Below are positions 1-8,647 of a DNA stretch of 63,820 bases, in pieces. Made by a program: the position numbers and the translations under genes. The stretch spans positions 1 through 63,820 of the forward strand of contig NZ_JNBA01000002.1 of the NCBI RefSeq assembly GCF_000760295.1, read 5' to 3'. The DNA is from Prochlorococcus sp. MIT 0701. GTDB lineage: Bacteria > Cyanobacteriota > Cyanobacteriia > PCC-6307 > Cyanobiaceae. The notes below the pieces were generated by a model. That model was given only the letters and a program-made list of their open reading frames with translations, was not told the DNA's origin and made no database searches. Each line of letters starts with the position of its first letter. Position 1 is the stretch's first letter.

Positions 1-75
1 ATTCAATTCAGAGCATCATTCGCAAGGATGATGACCTATGCAGTTCTCAAGGTTCACTCCTTGGGAATGATTTTA
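1..75 (+). other. rRNA operon spacer upstream of 5S rRNA
   Basis: This stretch has no open reading frame and directly precedes the 5S rRNA. It holds two short stem-forming stretches (CATCATTCGCAAGGATGATG and CAAGG...CCTTG) that could be part of rRNA processing stems. I infer that it is the 23S-5S spacer and that the 23S gene lies outside the window; I do not recognise a 23S end in it. Confidence 0.5.
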
Positions 76-193
76 TCCTGGTGTTCATGGCGATGTGGAA
101 CCACTCCGATCCATCTCGAACTCGGTTGTGAAACGCATCAGCGGCGACGATATTTTAGGGGTAGCCCTCTGAGAAAATAGCTCAATGCCAGGT
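76..193 (+). rRNA. rrf: 5S ribosomal RNA
   Basis: The sequence starts TCCTGGTGTTCATGGCGATG and contains the 5S-type internal block CCACTCCGATCCATCTCGAA. It ends with a 3' strand (ATGCCAGG) complementary to the 5' end (CCTGG), which closes helix I. Its length of about 118 nt fits bacterial 5S rRNA. It would be the last gene of an rRNA operon entering from the left, and an intrinsic terminator follows about 60 nt downstream. Exact ends are estimated to within a few bases. Confidence 0.9.
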
Positions 194-249
194 AAAACAT
201 TTCCGCATGTAGATCATCAATCTCGAGAGAGAGTTGTTGATTCGCCAAG

Positions 250-278
250 AAAAAGCCACCCCTGCGGGTGGCTTTTTT
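250..278. terminator. Bidirectional intrinsic terminator
   Basis: A perfect 7-bp GC-rich stem (GCCACCC / GGGTGGC) with a CTGC loop is preceded by five A and followed by six T. It can therefore end transcription from both sides: the 5S rRNA operon on the plus strand and mtnC on the minus strand. Confidence 0.9.
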
Positions 279-300
279 GATGGGCAAGTCAGTGTGATTT

Positions 301-1038
301 TTAAAGAAGATAATCAAATAGATACCAGAGGTCTTTGATTGCTTTGTGGTCATGTGGGTCTTGTTCTGGATTGCCTTCCCTAAGACTGAATAAAACACTC
401 ATGCCTGCTTTTTCTGCGGCATCACATTCTGCGTAGCTATCACTAACAAATATCACCTTTTCTACGGGAATGTTCATGGCTATGCAGATGTCGCTATAGC
501 TTTTGCTCTCTTTTTTGTTGCCAGTACGAGTATCAAACCAGTGGCTAAATAGTGCTGTTTGATCTCCACCAGCCGTGTGTCTGTAGAGGAGCTTTTGAGC
601 TGATATGCTGCCTGATGAATATACAGCAAGTATATACTCTTGTTGTTTTAGTTTGCTTAGCGCCTCGAGAGTTTCTGGGTAGAGCGAAGAGCAGAGATCA
701 CCTTTCTCATAACCCTCTCGCCAGATCCTGCCTTGCAGATCTTTTAAAGCACTAGACTTGCGATCAATTGTTATTAGATGGTGAAGGTAACTGCAGATGT
801 TCTCGATTTCGCTGCTGTTCTTCATTAGTGCTTTGCTTAGAAGATCTTTGCTGCTCGGATCCGTATCAGCTTGCCATTCGCCCCAAGCTTCATCTATGAG
901 AGATTGAATCTCATTGTTTTCTTTGTGTTCATTCAGGAATTCTTCTAGATGGGTATAAGCGTAAGGGAAGAGAGTGTCGCTGACAAAACTTGTAGGGCAT
1001 GTGGTGCCTTCAATATCCAGCAAGATGTGAGTGATCAC
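301..1038 (-). CDS. mtnC: Acireductone synthase (enolase-phosphatase E1)
   Basis: This 245-aa HAD-superfamily enzyme of the methionine salvage pathway enolises and dephosphorylates 2,3-diketo-5-methylthiopentyl-1-phosphate to acireductone in the cytosol. The N-terminal HAD motif LDIEGTT (residues 7-13) is the E1-specific form, with Asp nucleophile and Glu. A VYSSGS motif lies near the middle, and [12 protein letters not shown] near the C-terminus gives the acidic motif. Its length matches MtnC. It overlaps mtnB by 4 bp, so the two are probably co-transcribed and translationally coupled. The next pathway enzyme, mtnD, is in this window at 29.9 kb. Confidence 0.93.
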   Translation of the reverse strand: MITHILLDIEGTTCPTSFVSDTLFPYAYTHLEEFLNEHKENNEIQSLIDEAWGEWQADTDPSSKDLLSKALMKNSSEIENICSYLHHLITIDRKSSALKDLQGRIWREGYEKGDLCSSLYPETLEALSKLKQQEYILAVYSSGSISAQKLLYRHTAGGDQTALFSHWFDTRTGNKKESKSYSDICIAMNIPVEKVIFVSDSYAECDAAEKAGMSVLFSLREGNPEQDPHDHKAIKDLWYLFDYLL

Positions 1039-1658
1039 GATTTTTGTCTTGCTATAAGTTGTTCACGCCAGCACAGCTCTAGTAGGAACTCCAGGATTTC
1101 CACATGACGTCTTGCTTCGTTTAGGCTCTCCCCCCAAGCGTATAAGCCGTGCCCTGCGACCAGTAGTCCATAGGGTGCATCATTGACTAGCTCGCCTGCT
1201 GCTTGGCTTAATTTGGCTAGGTTTTGGTTGTTCAATAGGATTGGCAGAGTGATTGATGTGGAATGGCTATCAATCCCTTGCAGCCCTTTCAGCATTTCCC
1301 AGCCCTCAATTGTTAGTTTCCCAGTATTTTTATAGTAGTTTGATAGCCATGTTGCTGTCATTGAGTGTGTGTGCAGTACTGCCTTGGCGTTGGTCTGCTC
1401 GATGATTTTTAAATGCATATCTGTTTCAGCACTAGCTCTACCTTCCCCTTTAATCACCTTACCCGAGCTGTCAACTTCAATGAGTTCGTCTGTCTCGATA
1501 TTTCTTTTCTCAATGCCGCTAGGTGCCATCAATAATCTCAATGGCGTTTTTTGTAGCACTAGGCTGAAATTACCTCCAGTCCCATCACACCAACCGCGTT
1601 GATGGAAATCGCGAATGGTGTCGCTGAGAGCTTGCCGCTGTTGCTGTGAATCGAACAT
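1035..1658 (-). CDS. mtnB: Methylthioribulose-1-phosphate dehydratase
   Basis: This 207-aa class II aldolase-fold enzyme dehydrates 5-methylthioribulose-1-phosphate, the step before MtnC in methionine salvage. Visible family features are GTGGNFS near residue 28, the metal-binding [12 protein letters not shown] around residue 96 and a second metal His in [10 protein letters not shown]. It starts with ATG at 1658, just downstream of mutM, and its 3' end overlaps mtnC. The family and neighbour context agree, so I am confident of the assignment. Confidence 0.93.
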   Translation of the reverse strand: MFDSQQQRQALSDTIRDFHQRGWCDGTGGNFSLVLQKTPLRLLMAPSGIEKRNIETDELIEVDSSGKVIKGEGRASAETDMHLKIIEQTNAKAVLHTHSMTATWLSNYYKNTGKLTIEGWEMLKGLQGIDSHSTSITLPILLNNQNLAKLSQAAGELVNDAPYGLLVAGHGLYAWGESLNEARRHVEILEFLLELCWREQLIARQKS

Positions 1659-1670
1659 TTTTGCCAGGAT

Positions 1671-2546
1671 TCATCTTTGGCAATTGGGGCACCAGTGGGT
1701 GCCACGACCGCATAGGCTTTCACGGCGGATTGGCGTGCTGCATATCCGGCAGGCTTGGCCTCCTCTGCGATACACCCAGGCTTGACCACCGTAGTTGCCG
1801 TTAATGCCTTCAAGATCTCTGAAGTCGCTGAAGGTTGTTCCTCCAGCACCGATGCTCACTCTGAGGACCTCCGTGAGGCAGTCGCATAAGCGTTCAAGTT
1901 CGACACTCTTTAATTGACCTGATGGAGTGTGGGGACGGATTCTCGCGGCAAAAAGGCTTTCATCGGTATAGATGTTTCCTGCCCCTGCCACGATTGATTG
2001 ATCCAAAAGTGCTGACTTGATTGGTCGTTTCGAACCCTTCAATCGTTGCCTTAGGTAAGAGGAATTGAAGGCGCTGCTGAATGGCTCTGGCCCAAGTTTT
2101 TGCAGCCCTGTGATGATTGTTTCCGGGGCGTTTCCAGGTGGAACCCACCACATTTGTCCGAAGCTGCGGGTGTCAACGAAGCGAAGTTCCTTACCTTTTT
2201 TGTTCCAGATGCGTACGCGTGTATGCGGGCAGGGTGAACTGATGGCCTCATGCCATTGAAATTGCCCTGTCATGCGCAGGTGAACGCCCCACCATCCACC
2301 ATCAGGATCTGGTTCTGAATCAGCTGATAGCTGGGCAAAATCATGATGCAAAGACGCCATCAAGTATTTGCCGCGTCTCAACCATGAACCAACATGCATG
2401 CCGCAGAGCATCTTGATGAACTCTCCAGATCCGCCAGGGCTTGCTATCGCTCGTTCTCGGCAAACCTCAACCTGGTCGATCTGAAAATCAACGAGACGGT
2501 CTGCCAATCCGCGGCGGACCGTCTCGACTTCAGGTAATTCCGGCAA
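1671..2546 (-). CDS. mutM: Formamidopyrimidine-DNA glycosylase
   Basis: This 291-aa base-excision repair enzyme removes 8-oxoguanine and formamidopyrimidines and nicks the abasic site. The mature N-terminus begins PELPEVET, with the catalytic proline and Glu of the Fpg/Nei family. The helix-two-turn-helix region around DQSIVAGAGNIYTDE is conserved. The C-terminus carries the four-Cys zinc finger (CRIC ... CPNC). Length is typical. It lies between psaE and mtnB on the same strand with very short gaps. Confidence 0.96.
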   Translation of the reverse strand: MPELPEVETVRRGLADRLVDFQIDQVEVCRERAIASPGGSGEFIKMLCGMHVGSWLRRGKYLMASLHHDFAQLSADSEPDPDGGWWGVHLRMTGQFQWHEAISSPCPHTRVRIWNKKGKELRFVDTRSFGQMWWVPPGNAPETIITGLQKLGPEPFSSAFNSSYLRQRLKGSKRPIKSALLDQSIVAGAGNIYTDESLFAARIRPHTPSGQLKSVELERLCDCLTEVLRVSIGAGGTTFSDFRDLEGINGNYGGQAWVYRRGGQACRICSTPIRRESLCGRGTHWCPNCQR

Positions 2547-2551
2547 ACGCC

Positions 2552-2758
2552 TTAGGCGCGGTCGAGTTCTGATTCAGCAAAGCTGTTGGTGAGGTTGCCG
2601 TTATCGGTACCTTGCATGCCGAAGTAGTTCGTTTTCTCGAAGCGAACAAGCACCCCATATTTGCCGGTGGTGTCGACAGAGGCCACTGTGCCCACTTCAT
2701 TGTGCCAGTAACTCTCTTCGCGCCTGATGCGAACTTTGTCGCCCTTTGAGATCGCCAT
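2552..2758 (-). CDS. psaE: Photosystem I reaction centre subunit IV (PsaE)
   Basis: This 68-aa SH3-fold stromal/cytoplasmic subunit of photosystem I helps dock ferredoxin and supports cyclic electron flow. The sequence starts [18 protein letters not shown] and contains [20 protein letters not shown] and [17 protein letters not shown], close to the family consensus. A longer frame reaches 2863, but the PsaE consensus begins at the ATG at 2758, so I use that start. It lies 5 bp upstream of mutM on the same strand. Confidence 0.96.
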   Translation of the reverse strand: MAISKGDKVRIRREESYWHNEVGTVASVDTTGKYGVLVRFEKTNYFGMQGTDNGNLTNSFAESELDRA

Positions 2759-2811
2759 CGCTGCGCAGGTATTGAATTCACCCATAAGAGTATCGCTGTG
2801 AGTGTGTGAGC

Positions 2812-2825
2812 TGACGCATGCGTCA
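2812..2825. promoter_or_regulatory. 14-bp perfect palindrome upstream of psaE
   Basis: TGACGCATGCGTCA is a perfect inverted repeat centred about 60 bp upstream of the psaE start codon. It lies in the divergent spacer shared with the gene starting near 2889. Its position and symmetry fit a dimeric regulator site. No specific regulator can be named from sequence. Confidence 0.3.
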
Positions 2826-2888
2826 CAGAATGTCGCCCCTTGGGGTGTAGGCCATGGCAGCATCCAGCCTTAAGTCAGGTCTGCTTTG

Positions 2889-3929
2889 GTGAGTTCGTCC
2901 GTTGCTCTTGATCCTCCGGCCATTGAGCTGGATCTGCCCGATCCGGAGCAGGACGACATCAGCACCATGGAGTTTCTTGCTCGACTCGAGCAAGCCTGGG
3001 CCTTGTGTGATCGCTTTGATTTGCAAACTGAGATTTGGCGGGGGCGAATCCTTAGGGCAGTGCGGGATCGTGAGAAGCGTGGTGGTGAGGGGCGTGGTGC
3101 TGGCTTTCTGCAGTGGTTGCGTGAACGGGAGATCAGTAAGACCCGTGCTTATGCCCTGATTCAGCTGGCTGATTCGGCTGAGGACTTGCTGGCAGAAGGA
3201 ATGCTGGAGGAGAGCAGCGTGAATCAATTCTCCAAACGGGCCTTCATGGAAACGACGCAGGCTGTTCCAGAAGTGCAGATGATGATTTCCGAGGCAGCGA
3301 ATGAAGGTCAAGAGATCACTCGCAAGCAGGTTCGCCGACTGACGGATGAGTTCACTTCTGCCACCAGCCCCCTGTTGCCGGAGGAGATCCGCCAGCGCAC
3401 GCAGGAGAATCTTTTGCCTCCCAAGGTTGTGGCTCCTCTGGTAAGGGAGCTGGCCAAGCTGCCGGAGCTCCAGCAGGAGGACCTCAGGCGAGCTTTGCGG
3501 GAGGAACCGGAAATCGATCGCATTAAGGATGTGACCAGCACAGCACGCTGGATCAGTAAGACCACAGAGGCCAGCGAGGCGGTGAGGGCTTTCCAGCAAG
3601 GTGAACTCAACCTGGAGAAGGCCATGCATGAGGCTCAGCGTCTCGATGCCTTGGGTTTGCTGGCTGATGCTGTTTCTCAGGCTCAGTCTTTAGAATCCTC
3701 CGTTCTGAAGCTGCACACGGCCTGGCGAAGATTAGGGGGGTTGCAGGAACGCCTTTGGGTAGAAAGTGGCAGCAGTACCCCTTATCTCCGGGATGTTTTG
3801 GGTGCTTTGCAGAGCCTCAGCGGGGCAACCTTGAGAGTGTCGCTTGGGGAGTTGGCTGGAGGGAAACGGGTTCGCTTGCAGCTGGTGGAGGAGGCTCCTG
3901 ATCAGCTAGAGCCGCCGCCGCTGCCTTGA
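2889..3929 (+). CDS. Conserved cyanobacterial protein of unknown function
   Basis: This protein of about 346 aa has no signal peptide or membrane helix. It is rich in charged helices (for example REKRGGEGRGAGFLQWLRER near residue 60). A stretch around residues 75-105 (ISKTRAYALIQLADSAEDLL) could form a helix-turn-helix-like unit. It is divergent from psaE and about 60 bp upstream of recQ. The start is either TTG at 2886 or GTG at 2889; I prefer the GTG. Candidate ideas such as a DNA-binding or ParB-like role are only suggested by helix content, so I leave function open. Confidence 0.75.
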   Translation: MSSSVALDPPAIELDLPDPEQDDISTMEFLARLEQAWALCDRFDLQTEIWRGRILRAVRDREKRGGEGRGAGFLQWLREREISKTRAYALIQLADSAEDLLAEGMLEESSVNQFSKRAFMETTQAVPEVQMMISEAANEGQEITRKQVRRLTDEFTSATSPLLPEEIRQRTQENLLPPKVVAPLVRELAKLPELQQEDLRRALREEPEIDRIKDVTSTARWISKTTEASEAVRAFQQGELNLEKAMHEAQRLDALGLLADAVSQAQSLESSVLKLHTAWRRLGGLQERLWVESGSSTPYLRDVLGALQSLSGATLRVSLGELAGGKRVRLQLVEEAPDQLEPPPLP

Positions 3930-3991
3930 GCTCGACAGCGTGCCATCAGGCTTGGCGCTCGTTATCTTGAGGGCGCTATTAGTGGTGTGAA

Positions 3992-5485
3992 GTGGATCCG
4001 CTGATCGAGGCCCTGCACCATCACTATGGCTGGGATGGTTTCAGGCCTGGTCAACGTCCTGTAGTGGAAGCGATCCTTGCGGGTCAGGATGTGCTGGCGG
4101 TGCTCCCCACCGGTGGTGGTAAATCGCTTTGTTATCAGCTGCCAGCGCTGTTACGTGATGGTCTGGTGGTGGTGATCTCTCCCTTGGTGGCTTTGATGGA
4201 GGATCAGGTCATGCAGCTGCAACGGCGGGGGATTGCCGCCGCTTGTTTGCATGCTGGCCTGGATCCGGTGCGCCGTCGGGATGCGCTGGTTCGTCTGCGA
4301 GATGAGCGCTTGCGTTTGCTCTATCTAGCTCCCGAGCGCTTGCAGGGGGAGGCCACGCGGCAATTGATCGAGGACACAGCTGCGCAGGGAAAGTTGGTGG
4401 CACTAGCTGTTGATGAGGCCCATTGCATCAGTGCTTGGGGCCATGACTTCCGGCCTGATTACCGTCGCCTTGGGCAGGTGCGCCGCCTCTGTCCAGGTGT
4501 GCCTGTGGTTGCTCTCAGTGCCACTGCAGCTCCAAGGGTGCGTGCCGACATCATTCGCCTCTTGGATCTTCGTCGGCCGCTGGTGCAGGTTTGTTCGGCT
4601 CGGCGCAATAATCTCCACTACGCGATGCGGCGGCGATCGAGAGATCCGCTGCCTGATGTGCTTGAGGCGTTAGGGAAATCAAGAGGGGCGAGTTTGATCT
4701 ATGCCCGAACACGTCGCTCTGTGGAGCAATGGGCAGAGCGGTTGCAGGCGGCTGATATTGCGGCTACCCCTTATCACGCCGGGCTTGACCCCGAGGTGCG
4801 CCAGCAGGCGCTGGCTGATTTCCTAGATCAAGACCAGCCTGTGTTGGTGGCCACAGTGGCCTTTGGCATGGGTGTTGATCGCAGCGATGTGGGATTGGTT
4901 CTGCATTTGAATCTGCCTGCAACGCCGGAGGGCTATTTGCAGGAGTCTGGTCGGGCCGGGCGTGATGGTCTGCCGGCCGATTGCTTGGTGTTGTTCTCTC
5001 CTGGTGATCGCACCAGCCTTGGTTGGGCGATGCAGGCTTCAGCTCGCCGTTGCGCTGATGAGAAAGCTACGCAGGAGATACAGATGCGGTTGGAGCTGGC
5101 GCAGCAACAGTTGCGGCGTATCGAGGCGGTAGCAGAAGGGGAGTTTTGCCTGGAACAAGGGCTCTTGCTTGCCGTTGGTGAATTGGTGCCGCCCTGTGGT
5201 CGCTGCGATCGCTGCCAGCAGACTGCCCGCCGCCGTGATTGGTCTGAGCAAGCCTTTGCTGTGCTTGAGGTGCTGGAAGATAGCAAGGGCATGAATCTTC
5301 GCAGTCTCAGTGAAAGCCTTTCGTCCACTACAAGCCGCAAGCAAGAACGTTGGGGTTGGTTGGCTCGCAGATTGGTGCAGGAAGAGCTGATTACGGAGAG
5401 TAATGATGGTGTCCAGCGGCTCTATTTACGTGAGAGTGGTCGCCGCTTTTTACGCCAACCCTGGCCGCTGCACTATGCGGCCTGA
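3992..5485 (+). CDS. recQ: ATP-dependent DNA helicase, RecQ family
   Basis: This 497-aa superfamily 2 helicase unwinds DNA 3' to 5' in recombination and repair. Motif 0/I is visible as FRPGQRPVVEAIL and LPTGGGKSLCYQ. The DEAH box with the RecQ aromatic-rich loop is VDEAHCISAWGHDFRPDY, and motif VI is QESGRAGRDG. A Cys cluster (CGRCDRC) near residue 410 fits the RecQ zinc domain. It is short for the family, with no C-terminal HRDC domain seen. The start is GTG at 3992. It is convergent with the LysM gene, 18 bp away. Confidence 0.93.
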   Translation: MDPLIEALHHHYGWDGFRPGQRPVVEAILAGQDVLAVLPTGGGKSLCYQLPALLRDGLVVVISPLVALMEDQVMQLQRRGIAAACLHAGLDPVRRRDALVRLRDERLRLLYLAPERLQGEATRQLIEDTAAQGKLVALAVDEAHCISAWGHDFRPDYRRLGQVRRLCPGVPVVALSATAAPRVRADIIRLLDLRRPLVQVCSARRNNLHYAMRRRSRDPLPDVLEALGKSRGASLIYARTRRSVEQWAERLQAADIAATPYHAGLDPEVRQQALADFLDQDQPVLVATVAFGMGVDRSDVGLVLHLNLPATPEGYLQESGRAGRDGLPADCLVLFSPGDRTSLGWAMQASARRCADEKATQEIQMRLELAQQQLRRIEAVAEGEFCLEQGLLLAVGELVPPCGRCDRCQQTARRRDWSEQAFAVLEVLEDSKGMNLRSLSESLSSTTSRKQERWGWLARRLVQEELITESNDGVQRLYLRESGRRFLRQPWPLHYAA

Positions 5486-5503
5486 GTGCAGCCCTTGATG
5501 CCC

Positions 5504-6949
5504 TTAGCCGCCTTTGGCTTTGCAGAGATCCTTGACGAGATCATGCTCAAAGCGCTGCTGTGGAGCACCCCAAGTTTTCCAAGATCCATTCGTGCCGGTG
5601 GTATTGAGCTTGCGCGCCGGGCAGTTCACAGCCAGATAAAGGGCTTTGCCATCTTTGTTGAGGGTTGGGGCCACGTAGCTTCCTCCCATAAACTTCCAAT
5701 TGGCCCAGTCCACTTGAAGTGACCCATAAGTGCGCCATTGCGTTTGCGAAGGCTTGACAGCAACTTGCTGGGTGGATTTGGGCTTGGATTGTGGTTTTAC
5801 AGCAGGCTTGGTGGTGGATTTAACAGTTGGTTTAACGGTGGTTTTTGCAGTCGGTTTGATGGCAACTTGAGTGGTGGATTTGGGCTTGGATTGTGGTTTT
5901 ACAGCAGGCTTGGTGGTGGATTTAACAGTTGGTTTAACGGTTGGTTTAACGGTGGTTTGTGTAGTCGGTTTGATGGCAACTGCCGTGGTGGATTTTGGCT
6001 TGGTTGTTGTTAATGGTTTGACCTGTAGTGCGAGATTGCTGCCGACTAATAACTTGTTGGGATTGTTGATCCCATTGATCTTGATCAGGGTTGCTACAGG
6101 GATTTGATATGCCCCAGCGATTTGGTTCAATGTTTGCCCTCGAGCCACGGTGTGGGAGGTGGCATTTGGATTTGCCTTAATGGCTACAGGTTTGCGCTTT
6201 GCTGCTGCTTTGGGTTTGGGAACGACAGCCCCCTGGGGCAGTTTCAGGGTTTGGCCACGTTCGACATGGTTGGCATTGGCAAGGCCATTGAGGGCGACGA
6301 GATCCTGTTGGCGAACTCGGTAGCGGCTAGCAATGATGCTGAGAGTTTCGCCACTTCGTACCGTGTGGCGATTGGCGCCAGCTCTGACTGTGCCTGATGA
6401 GCTGCCTGGCAGTTTGAGGGTCTGGCCGATGAATAAGGTATCGGCATTGGCAAGGCCATTGAGGGCGATGAGATCCTGTTGGCGAACTCGGTAGCGGGTA
6501 GCAATGATGCTGAGGGTTTCGCCACTTCGTACCGTGTGACGACTGGCTCCAGCTCTGATTCCCCCGGAAGCACCTCCCGGTAATTTCAACGTTTGGCCGA
6601 TATATAAATTGTTGGCATTGCTCAGGCCATTGAGGGCGATGAGATCCTGCTGGCGCACTCGGTAGCGAACAGCAATGGTGCTGAGGGTCTCGCCACTTCG
6701 TACCGTGTGACGGCTTGCCCCAGCTGTGACTGTGCCTGATGAGCTGCCTGGCAGTTTGAGGGTCTGGCCGATGAAGAGGTTGTCTGCATTGGCTAGGCCG
6801 TTCAGCCGCATCAAGGCCCGAAGGGATACTTGATATCGCGTTGCGATCTCCGAAAGGGTGTCACCGGGCCTCACTGTGACGCTGGCACCCCAGGATGGCA
6901 GCGGTAGAAGTGTTGTCAGGGCTAGAGCGCTAACAATGATCCGGCGCAT
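5504..6949 (-). CDS. Secreted LysM-repeat cell-wall protein
   Basis: This protein of about 481 aa starts MRRIIVSALALTTLLP, a signal peptide ending near SWGA. Five LysM modules of about 45 residues follow. Modules 2-4 are nearly identical (HTVRSGETLS ... ALNGL ... GQTLKLPG). A long Lys/Pro/Thr linker follows, made of KPTVKSTTKPAVKPQSKPKS-type repeats, and then a C-terminal domain of about 75 aa with two Cys. LysM binds peptidoglycan, so a periplasmic or wall-anchored role is likely; no catalytic domain is recognised. The open frame extends to 7012, but ATG 6949 places the signal peptide first. The near-identical repeats imply recent internal duplication. Confidence 0.85.
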   Translation of the reverse strand: MRRIIVSALALTTLLPLPSWGASVTVRPGDTLSEIATRYQVSLRALMRLNGLANADNLFIGQTLKLPGSSSGTVTAGASRHTVRSGETLSTIAVRYRVRQQDLIALNGLSNANNLYIGQTLKLPGGASGGIRAGASRHTVRSGETLSIIATRYRVRQQDLIALNGLANADTLFIGQTLKLPGSSSGTVRAGANRHTVRSGETLSIIASRYRVRQQDLVALNGLANANHVERGQTLKLPQGAVVPKPKAAAKRKPVAIKANPNATSHTVARGQTLNQIAGAYQIPVATLIKINGINNPNKLLVGSNLALQVKPLTTTKPKSTTAVAIKPTTQTTVKPTVKPTVKSTTKPAVKPQSKPKSTTQVAIKPTAKTTVKPTVKSTTKPAVKPQSKPKSTQQVAVKPSQTQWRTYGSLQVDWANWKFMGGSYVAPTLNKDGKALYLAVNCPARKLNTTGTNGSWKTWGAPQQRFEHDLVKDLCKAKGG

Positions 6950-7049
6950 CAATCTCTCTCTACAGTTTGGTGAAAGATAAGGTGCCTCCACAGATGCGCT
7001 AGCCCTTTTCAAGCATCCCGAAATGATGCCCTTGCAAAAAGCGGCTTGA

Positions 7050-8429
7050 TTATCCCAGCAGCTTTTTGAGCAACGCCAGATTGGCCTTGTAGGGGGGGTA
7101 GCGCAATTTGAGATCTAACCAGAAGGGGCGACGCAAGACAGACTTTTGATGGGAGAAGGTTTCGAAACCAGCCAGGCCGTGATAACGCCCCATGCCACTG
7201 GCCCCAACTCCACCAAAGGGCAGCTCAGGAATGCCTACATGCATCACCACATCGTTGAAACAAACCCCGCCTGAACTGGTTGTGTTGAGGAGCTGTTGTT
7301 GGTCGGCATCTGTTCCGCCAAAGAGATAGAGGGCCAGGGGCTTTGGTTGTTGTCGGACCTCAGCAAGAGCTTGATCAAGGTTGGCTACGCTGATAACAGG
7401 CAGCAGTGGGCCGAAGAGCTCTTCCTCCATCAGCGGATCGTCGCGCTTGTCTACGTCAATCAGAGTGGGAGCGATGCGTCTTTGATCGGGGTCAATTTGA
7501 CCGCCTGAGAGCACCTTGCCGCGCTGCTTTGCTTGATCAAGCAAGTGTTGTAGTCGCTGGAAATGACGATCGTTGATGATTTTTGCGAGGTGGGGTGATC
7601 GCAGCGGATCGCCTCCATAGAGCTCAGTAATGGCTCCTTTCATCGCCTGCAGTAGAGGCTGTTTGAGTTGTTCTTGGATAAGTAGATGGTCTGGGGCGAT
7701 GCAGGTTTGACCAGCATTGAGGCCCTTCCCCCATACCACTCGCCTAGCCGTGACCGAGAGATCGGCGCCATCAATGACGATGGCTGGGCTTTTCCCTCCT
7801 AGCTCCAGGGTCACCGGAGTGAGATGTTCGGCGGCAGCAGCCATGACCTTCTGGCCGATGGCGCCGCTGCCGGTAAAGAAGATGTGATCAAAGGGTTGCT
7901 TGATCAGTGCCGCTGCAATGGCCCCATCCCCCTCGATCACCTGTACGACCTCGCTGGAGAAATGTTGAGGGATCAAATGGGCGATCAGTCGAGAGGTGGC
8001 AGGGGCATGCTCGGAAGGTTTGAGCACTGCTGTATTGCCTGCTGCCAGAGCACTAATCAGTGGTTGGAGGGTTAGAGAGAAGGGGTAATTCCAGGGGCCG
8101 ATGATCAGAACGCAACCCAGGGGGTCCAGGATCACCTCGGCTTGACCTGGCTGATGGGCTAAAGGCACTTGTACGTGCCTGGGTTGCATCCAGCGGCTGA
8201 GCTGCCGTTGAGCCAGTTTGAGCTCTCCACGCAGCGCGATCAGCTCAAACAATGCCTCGGTTGGTGGTTTGCCTAGATCCGTTGCCAGAGCATCAAGCAC
8301 CTCGTCTTGGTGCTTTTCGATGAGGACCTCAATTTGCTTGAGTTGCTGTCTGCGCCAGGCTTCTGGTCTTGTGAGACCCGAAATGACTGGCTTGCGCAGT
8401 TCACTCAGCAGAAAGTTCTCAGGGAGCAA
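7050..8429 (-). CDS. Aldehyde dehydrogenase (class 3 / fatty-aldehyde type)
   Basis: This 459-aa NAD(P)-dependent aldehyde dehydrogenase oxidises aldehydes to acids. Visible motifs are IGPWNYPFSLTLQPL, the cofactor loop FFTGSGAIGQKVM, the general-base region VTLELGGKSPAIV and the nucleophilic Cys in NAGQTCIAPD. The absence of the long N-terminus of other ALDH classes fits class 3, which in cyanobacteria often uses long-chain aldehydes; the substrate is inferred. The start is TTG at 8429, because an in-frame stop lies 18 nt upstream. The glycerol-kinase-like remnant lies just upstream. Confidence 0.9.
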   Translation of the reverse strand: MLPENFLLSELRKPVISGLTRPEAWRRQQLKQIEVLIEKHQDEVLDALATDLGKPPTEALFELIALRGELKLAQRQLSRWMQPRHVQVPLAHQPGQAEVILDPLGCVLIIGPWNYPFSLTLQPLISALAAGNTAVLKPSEHAPATSRLIAHLIPQHFSSEVVQVIEGDGAIAAALIKQPFDHIFFTGSGAIGQKVMAAAAEHLTPVTLELGGKSPAIVIDGADLSVTARRVVWGKGLNAGQTCIAPDHLLIQEQLKQPLLQAMKGAITELYGGDPLRSPHLAKIINDRHFQRLQHLLDQAKQRGKVLSGGQIDPDQRRIAPTLIDVDKRDDPLMEEELFGPLLPVISVANLDQALAEVRQQPKPLALYLFGGTDADQQQLLNTTSSGGVCFNDVVMHVGIPELPFGGVGASGMGRYHGLAGFETFSHQKSVLRRPFWLDLKLRYPPYKANLALLKKLLG

Positions 8430-8454
8430 GGTCTGACACCATTGTTACTAGTGT

Positions 8455-8595
8455 CTAGGTGTCTAGCAGTGGTGCCGGCGCTGTTGGCGGATGGGCACAA
8501 GCGTTGGCGATCAGTTGACCTGCGGGGTTGAAGACGGCGGCCCTGGAGCTACTGGTGCCCTGAGCGTGAGCCAGGCTTAGGGGCTGATCATCCAT
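8455..8595 (-). pseudogene. Remnant resembling the N-terminus of glycerol kinase
   Basis: A 46-codon frame starts at ATG 8595 and stops at 8455. It contains SLAHAQGTSSSRAAVFNPAG, which matches the phosphate-binding N-terminus of glycerol kinases (ALDQGTTSSRA...). The family's Asp of the DQGT motif is replaced here (HAQGT), and the frame ends where a kinase would run for about 500 residues. No further kinase sequence follows. I read it as the decayed 5' end of a lost glpK-type gene, although expression of a short peptide cannot be excluded. Confidence 0.6.
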
Positions 8596-8647
8596 GGCTG
8601 TTCTCTTGTTCAAGTGCTAGCGGTGGGATCTTGGTATTCAATGGGGC

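Noticed and set aside
138-398. 86-aa minus-strand frame over the 5S rRNA 3' end and terminator
   Set aside because: It overlaps the 5S rRNA, the terminator and the mtnC 3' end; it is a chance frame.
2823-3629. 268-aa minus-strand frame opposite the conserved gene at 2889
   Set aside because: Leu/Gln-rich mirror of the plus-strand gene, no domain; the plus-strand frame has better composition and context.
5738-6013. Gly/Phe-rich plus-strand frame
   Set aside because: Antisense of the Lys/Pro/Thr linker of the LysM protein.
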